Translations under genes and position numbers: made by a program | In this document: piece by piece, positions 31,344-35,180 of the stretch | Layout of the letters: each line of letters starts with the position of its first letter | Position numbering within the stretch: position 1 is the first letter of the stretch | Source of the DNA: Acidimicrobiales bacterium | Lineage (GTDB): Bacteria > Actinomycetota > Acidimicrobiia > Acidimicrobiales > SHLQ01 | Assembly: GCA_020628865.1 (NCBI GenBank) | Contig: JAHDEJ010000037.1 | Span: forward strand, 12,960 to 48,139 | Length of the DNA stretch: 35,180 bases | Reading direction: 5' to 3' | Notes under the pieces: generated by a model | Database searches by the model: none | Told to the model about the DNA's origin: nothing | Seen by the model: only the letters and a program-made list of their open reading frames with translations

Positions 31344-32090
31344 TCAGCGCCCGCCAGACACGTCGATCAGCGCACCGTTCACGTAACTCGCCTCGTCCGA
31401 GGCAAGCCAGAGGATGAGACGGGCGACCTCGTCGGGGGTGCCACCCCGACCCTGCGGGATGTTCCCCTTCAGCCGGTCCACGCGCCCGGGTTCACCGCCG
31501 GACGCATGAATGTCGGTCTCGATGAGACCCGGCCGCACCGCGTTCACGCGCACGCCGGCCGCACCCAGCTCCTTGCTGAGTCCGATCGTCAGCGTGTCGA
31601 CGGCGCCTTTGGAAGCGGCATAGTCGACGAACTCGAACGCGCTGCCGAGGGTCGACGCCCGGGAGGACACGTTGATGATAGACCCGCCCGAACCGCCCCG
31701 CTCCGTGCTCATCCGGCGGGCCGCTTCCCGTGCACACAGGAACGCGCCGACCACATTCACGTCCATGATGCGCTGAATCCGCTCGGCCGAGAAGTCGACC
31801 AACGAGCCCATGGTCGAGAGAATGCCCGCGTTGTTGACCAGAACCGTCGCCACGCCCAGCGCCGCGTCGCACCGCTCGAACAGATGCAGCACATCACGTT
31901 CCTGGGAAACGTCGGCTCTGACCGTCAGGACCTTCACCCCGTGGGCCTCGCATCGGGCCTTCACCACGTCGGCAGCGCCGGTATTCGACTGATACGAGAA
32001 GCACACGTTGTATCCGGCCGCAGCTGCGAGCTCCGCTGTGGCCGCTCCGATTCCCCGTGAACCGCCAGTGATGAGCATCGTCGGAGCCAT
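31344..32090 (-). CDS. Short-chain dehydrogenase/reductase (SDR)
   Basis: Classical SDR of 248 aa, NAD(P)-dependent. Coenzyme motif TGGSRGIG (8-15; Arg12 suits NADPH), NNAG (86-89), Asn112 and the catalytic Ser142/143-Tyr157-Lys161 set (YAASK). The serine-to-tyrosine spacing is one residue longer than in the common type. The substrate is unknown; FabG-like activity on acyl or sugar substrates is possible but unproven. Ends GALIDVSGGR, the common SDR C-terminus. ATG start at 32090; 22 bp lie between it and the stop of the TSUP-type exporter gene, so it could be the last gene of the LysR-TSUP-SDR unit. Confidence 0.9.
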   Translation of the reverse strand: MAPTMLITGGSRGIGAATAELAAAAGYNVCFSYQSNTGAADVVKARCEAHGVKVLTVRADVSQERDVLHLFERCDAALGVATVLVNNAGILSTMGSLVDFSAERIQRIMDVNVVGAFLCAREAARRMSTERGGSGGSIINVSSRASTLGSAFEFVDYAASKGAVDTLTIGLSKELGAAGVRVNAVRPGLIETDIHASGGEPGRVDRLKGNIPQGRGGTPDEVARLILWLASDEASYVNGALIDVSGGR

Positions 32091-32112
32091 GGTCCGACTC
32101 TAGCCCTGCGGC

Positions 32113-32853
32113 TCAGAGCACTCGGACGAAGAGCGAGACCGCGGACAGAATCAGCAGCCCGACGACGATGCGCTCGAACGTCTCGACGTCGAGACGGCTG
32201 CGCAGGCGCACTCCCAACGGGAACAGAACGATCACCAGAACGGTCAGCCCGACCGCCAACGCGAGAATCTCCAGCGTGAACTGGCCCTGCGCGCCGAGCA
32301 CGGCGATCTGCGCGGCACCAGAAAGCGCGAACGCAGCACCGACCGAGAGGAGGTAGATCTCGCGGGCCGACCGTTGCGCGAGAAACCAGGGAACGACGAT
32401 GGGTCCGGAGATGCCGGCGGCGCCCTGGAACGCACCGGAGACCACGCCGACGGCCGGCCCCCAGCGCCGTGCAGTGACCGGGTCGATGGTCCACTCCGGC
32501 GACCGGCGCCGGTTGATCACGAAGACGATGATGACGGCCACGAGTGCGAGCCGAAGAAACCGATCGGGAAGGATCGGCAAAAGGAGCGCGCCGGTGACAC
32601 CGCCGACGACCGAGGCGACAAGGAAGCGGACGACATCGCCCGACGTGTCGGCCCATGCGGACCTGGATTGCCAGATGAGCGATGCATTCAGCCACAGGTT
32701 CGGCAGCGCGACCAGGACGACGGCATCGGCGACATCGCCGAAGAGCGCGAGGACCGGGATCAGCACGAGCGGATAGCCGGTGCCGGTGACGCTCTTGACC
32801 AATGCTGCAAACGCAGCGGCGATCAGGACGATCGCAATCTCGATGCCGCTCAC
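32113..32853 (-). CDS. TSUP-family (TauE/SafE) membrane exporter
   Basis: A 246-aa integral membrane protein with about seven or eight hydrophobic segments in two related halves. Landmarks are the repeated membrane motif in each half: GTGYPLVLIPVLALFG near the N-terminus and SGAFQGAAGISGPIVVPWFL in the second half. Family members export sulfite, sulfoacetate and similar organosulfur compounds, but the substrate here is undetermined. GTG start overlaps the LysR stop by 4 bp (GTGA), suggesting the regulator controls and is coupled to the transporter. No sulfur gene is visible next to it. Confidence 0.85.
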   Translation of the reverse strand: MSGIEIAIVLIAAAFAALVKSVTGTGYPLVLIPVLALFGDVADAVVLVALPNLWLNASLIWQSRSAWADTSGDVVRFLVASVVGGVTGALLLPILPDRFLRLALVAVIIVFVINRRRSPEWTIDPVTARRWGPAVGVVSGAFQGAAGISGPIVVPWFLAQRSAREIYLLSVGAAFALSGAAQIAVLGAQGQFTLEILALAVGLTVLVIVLFPLGVRLRSRLDVETFERIVVGLLILSAVSLFVRVL

Positions 32854-33737
32854 CCACCGACCCTATCGGGAGGGCCCGATGGCAGGAGCACCTCGATCAG
32901 CCGTTCCAAGGCCGCCGCCGGTTGCCGGTCGGATCGGCGGCACAACGCGAGCACGCGTTCGGCCACCGGCGCCTCGACGACGCGTCGCAACGCATGCGGT
33001 TCACGCTCGGCATCGACGGCTGCAAGCACCGTCCATCCCATTCCCAGCTGCACCATCTCGCGAAGCACCGCGGGCTGCGAGCTCTCGGCCACGACATTGA
33101 ACGCGATTCCCCGCGGCCGGAGGGAGCGGCCGACAAGCGCACGGGTCCTGGAGTCCGAGGGGAAGGAGACCCATGGCCCCCACGTGGCCGGCGGACCCGC
33201 AGCGACACCTGGGGGCGCATAGACGTGGAGGGCCTCGGTCAGCAGCGGCACGATCTGCAGCTTCGGGGATGGATCAGGCTGCACACAGACCACGGCGTCG
33301 ACCTCACCCGCGTGCAGCCGTTCGAGCAACGACGCCGATGGCTGAACCAGGAGGCGCAGGGCAACGTCAGGATGGACGCTGCGAAAGGCCATGAGCGCAT
33401 CACCGAAGTGATGCACGGCGGCGGTGTCGATCATCCCGATCGTGAGCTGCCCCACTCCGCCTTCCCGCGTCTCCTCGGCCCAGCGGGCAAGGCTGCGGTG
33501 CTCGGCCAGGATCCGGGTGGCGTGCTCGGCGGCCACGGTCGCTTCCGGGCGGGCCGTTCGTTGCCGGCCCTGCCGGTCGAACAGCGTGACTCCGAGTCGC
33601 CGTTCCAGCTCGGCGATGCCCTGGGAGAACGCCGATGCGCTGACGCCGACTGCAGCGGCCGCGTCCTTCCATGTGGCGTGCTCGAGGGCGGCATCGAGGT
33701 ACTCGAGCTGCGAAACCGAGACGTTGGCCAGTTTCAC
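32850..33737 (-). CDS. LysR-family transcriptional regulator
   Basis: A 295-aa DNA-binding regulator. The N-terminal winged helix-turn-helix (about 6-65: SVSQLEYLDAALEHATW, AAVGVSASAFSQGIAELERRLG, LFDRQG) is followed by a coiled linker helix and an effector-binding domain (about 92-295) with QLTIGMIDT as the usual first strand. The effector is unknown. Starts at GTG 33737 with no clear ribosome site. The stop is coupled to the TSUP gene by GTGA. Divergent from ino1, with candidate operator palindromes in the shared 45-73 bp gap, so it probably regulates itself and either the transporter or ino1; which one is inference. Confidence 0.9.
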   Translation of the reverse strand: MKLANVSVSQLEYLDAALEHATWKDAAAAVGVSASAFSQGIAELERRLGVTLFDRQGRQRTARPEATVAAEHATRILAEHRSLARWAEETREGGVGQLTIGMIDTAAVHHFGDALMAFRSVHPDVALRLLVQPSASLLERLHAGEVDAVVCVQPDPSPKLQIVPLLTEALHVYAPPGVAAGPPATWGPWVSFPSDSRTRALVGRSLRPRGIAFNVVAESSQPAVLREMVQLGMGWTVLAAVDAEREPHALRRVVEAPVAERVLALCRRSDRQPAAALERLIEVLLPSGPPDRVGG

Positions 33738-33749
33738 AAGGCTGTCCGA

Positions 33750-33799
33750 AAGTGAAGCACTTCTTCATCATACGGGACTTCAATGAAGGTTATCCGTAT
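33750..33799. promoter_or_regulatory. Nested inverted repeats between lysR-type gene and ino1
   Basis: Three symmetric elements lie here: AAGTG-aag-CACTT (33750-33762), CTTCAT and ATGAAG (33763-33768 with 33783-33788, 14-bp spacer) and ATACGG and CCGTAT (33770-33775 with 33794-33799, 18-bp spacer). The regulator gene is divergent here, so they are plausible LysR-type sites. The second one covers the ATG at 33783, favouring the later ino1 start. Confidence 0.4.
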
Positions 33800-33809
33800 C
33801 GTCCAGTCC

Positions 33810-35111
33810 ATGACTGACGCACGCACCATCGCCCCCGCCTCCGGCCGTCTCGGCATTCTCATGCCCGGCCTCGGCGCCGTCGCCTCCACGCTCATCGCCG
33901 GCGTGATGAAGGCCCGCTCCGACGGCTCCGACCCCATCGGCTCCGTGAGCCAGATGGCGCACATCCGCCTCGGCACACGCGAAGAGAACCGCAACCCGCT
34001 GATCCGCGAGTTCGTCCCCCTCGCCGACCTGAACGACCTCGTCTTCGGCGGATGGGATCCCCTCTCCCCCAACGCACTCGAGGCCGCCCGCACCTCCGGC
34101 GTCATGAGCGACGCCGACCTTGCTCCGCTCTCCGGTGAGCTCGAAGGCGTCGTCGCCATGGACGCCGTGTTCGAACAGCGCTGGGTGTCTCGCATCGACG
34201 GCGTCCGCGTCAAGGAAGAGACCAACAAGTTCGAGCAGGCCGAAGCCCTCATGGCCGACATCGAGCGGTTCCGCGAAGAGAACCAGTGCGACCGTCTCGT
34301 CATGGTCTGGTGCGCGTCCACCGAGGCCTACCAGGAAGCGTCCGACGTCCACCGCAGCATCGACTCCTTCGAAGCCGGCCTCAAGGACAACGACGACAAC
34401 ATCTCCCCCAGCCAGATCTACGCCTACGCCGCACTGATGAGCGGCGTGCCGTTCGCCAACGGTGCACCGAACCTCACGGTCGACCTCCCCTGCATCGAGG
34501 AGCTCGCCAAGCGTGAAGGTGTCCCGATCGCCGGCAAGGACTTCAAGACCGGTCAGACCCTGATGAAGACCCTCATCAGCCCCGGACTCAAGAGCCGCAT
34601 GCTCGGCGTGCGCGGCTGGTACTCGACGAACATCCTCGGCAACCGCGACGGCGAGGTCCTCGACGCCCCGGAGAACTTCCTCACCAAGGAGACCTCGAAG
34701 CTCGGCGTGCTGGACACGATCCTGCAGCCCGAGACCTACCCGAGCCTGTACGGCGACATCGAACACAAGGTTCGCATCGACTACTACCCGCCCCGCGGCG
34801 ACGACAAGGAGGGCTGGGACAACATCGACATCTTCGGTTGGCTCGGCTACCCGATGCAGATCAAGATCAACTTCCTCTGCCGGGACTCCATCCTCGCTGC
34901 ACCGATCGTTCTCGATCTCGCGCTGTTCATGGACCTCGCGAACCGCGCCGGCGAGTCCGGCATCCAGGAGTGGCTCAGCTTCTACTTCAAGGCACCGCAG
35001 GCCGGCCCCGCCGGACCGGAGCACGACATCTTCATCCAGCAGACCAAGCTGAAGAACACGCTCCGCGAATGGATGGGCGAGCAGCCGGTCACCCACTCCG
35101 AAGCCGGCTGA
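33810..35111 (+). CDS. ino1: Inositol-3-phosphate synthase (about 430-aa type)
   Basis: NAD-dependent enzyme that makes L-myo-inositol 1-phosphate from glucose 6-phosphate, the first step to inositol, phosphatidylinositol and mycothiol. It has 433 aa. Landmarks: an N-terminal NAD-binding region LGILMPGLGAVASTLIAGV, RLGTREENRNPLIREFVPLADLNDLVFGGWD, NKFEQAEALMADIERF, DRLVMVWCASTEA, VPIAGKDFKTGQTLMKTLI and SPGLKSRMLGVRGWYSTNILGNRDG with the conserved active-site lysines. ATG 33810 was chosen because the upstream in-frame ATG 33783 falls inside an inverted repeat; neither has a clear ribosome site. It is longer than the mycobacterial form and closer to the 430-440 aa type known in Bacteroidetes and deltaproteobacteria. 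Codon use is strongly C-ending, suggesting high expression. Confidence 0.93.
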   Translation: MTDARTIAPASGRLGILMPGLGAVASTLIAGVMKARSDGSDPIGSVSQMAHIRLGTREENRNPLIREFVPLADLNDLVFGGWDPLSPNALEAARTSGVMSDADLAPLSGELEGVVAMDAVFEQRWVSRIDGVRVKEETNKFEQAEALMADIERFREENQCDRLVMVWCASTEAYQEASDVHRSIDSFEAGLKDNDDNISPSQIYAYAALMSGVPFANGAPNLTVDLPCIEELAKREGVPIAGKDFKTGQTLMKTLISPGLKSRMLGVRGWYSTNILGNRDGEVLDAPENFLTKETSKLGVLDTILQPETYPSLYGDIEHKVRIDYYPPRGDDKEGWDNIDIFGWLGYPMQIKINFLCRDSILAAPIVLDLALFMDLANRAGESGIQEWLSFYFKAPQAGPAGPEHDIFIQQTKLKNTLREWMGEQPVTHSEAG

Positions 35112-35150
35112 CCGGCGTTCGTCGGCCTAGCGGCCTCCTCACTTCCGACC

Positions 35151-35172
35151 TTTCGGCCCTGGGGGGCCGAAA
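35151..35172 (+). terminator. Terminator-like hairpin after ino1
   Basis: TTTCGGCCC and GGGCCGAAA pair as a perfect 9-bp stem with a 4-nt TGGG loop, 39 bp after the ino1 stop. No T tract follows on the plus strand within the window. Confidence 0.55.
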
Positions 35173-35180
35173 CGTCCTGC

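Noticed and set aside
33783-33809. ATG 33783 as the ino1 start
   Set aside because: The ATG falls inside an inverted repeat and the nine residues it adds lack the normal character of the enzyme N-terminus; ATG 33810 fits better, though neither has a ribosome site.

Overview
The window is about 35 kb of dense, GC-rich bacterial chromosome. Third codon positions are mostly G or C, GTG starts are common, and neighbouring genes are often joined by 4-bp GTGA stop/start overlaps. The gene content points to a high-GC actinobacterium: class Ia ribonucleotide reductase, an IleS with a KLSKKLRNY-type signature loop, and a single-chain pyruvate carboxylase. Acidimicrobiia (Ilumatobacter-like) is my best guess, from general resemblance only. 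I see no rRNA, tRNA, CRISPR array, prophage or insertion sequence, so this looks like core chromosome with a few accessory insertions.

Layout. 1-4.5 kb: the 3' part of ileS, a SpoU/TrmH rRNA/tRNA methyltransferase and an MFS transporter, all rightward. 4.45-5.2 kb: a leftward coiled-coil protein. 5.4-9.1 kb: a three-gene signalling operon (PAS histidine kinase, REC-HDOD protein, REC protein with a degenerate HD-like output). Its divergent upstream region carries a CRP/FNR-like palindrome and a sigma-28-like promoter. 9.2-10.3 kb: a secreted RTX-repeat protein. 10.4-13.7 kb: small poorly known genes around a nitronate-monooxygenase-like flavoprotein (a YunG-like protein, a SAP/DUF6434-like protein, an APH-type kinase). 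13.7-17.3 kb: nrdB and nrdA, leftward, with a perfect palindrome in the likely promoter. 17.7-19.4 kb: aroQ and an FAD amine-oxidase-like enzyme. 19.5-21.4 kb: a membrane GGDEF-EAL protein. 21.4-24.5 kb: a leftward operon of asparaginase, Wzm-like permease and Wzt-like ATPase. 24.6-25.3 kb: a Bax-inhibitor-1 family protein, followed by a strong bidirectional terminator. 25.4-30.15 kb: a MalY/PatB aminotransferase and pyruvate carboxylase, separated by a tandem 60-bp-period palindromic repeat. 30.4-32.1 kb: a quinone oxidoreductase and an SDR. 32.1-33.7 kb: a LysR regulator coupled to a TSUP exporter. 33.8-35.1 kb: inositol-3-phosphate synthase, divergent from the LysR gene, with a terminator-like hairpin after it.

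How the genes work together. The kinase and its two response regulators form a phosphorelay with unusual outputs (HDOD and a degenerate HD). The separate GGDEF-EAL protein would add c-di-GMP turnover. NrdA and NrdB make deoxyribonucleotides. Pyc, AroQ, the MalY/PatB enzyme and Ino1 are anaplerotic and biosynthetic. Wzm/Wzt export a surface glycan. The most unexplained elements are the palindromic 47-bp repeat pair (26.62-26.73 kb), the kinase/HDOD/HD operon with its control region, and the palindrome plus possible small gene upstream of nrdA.
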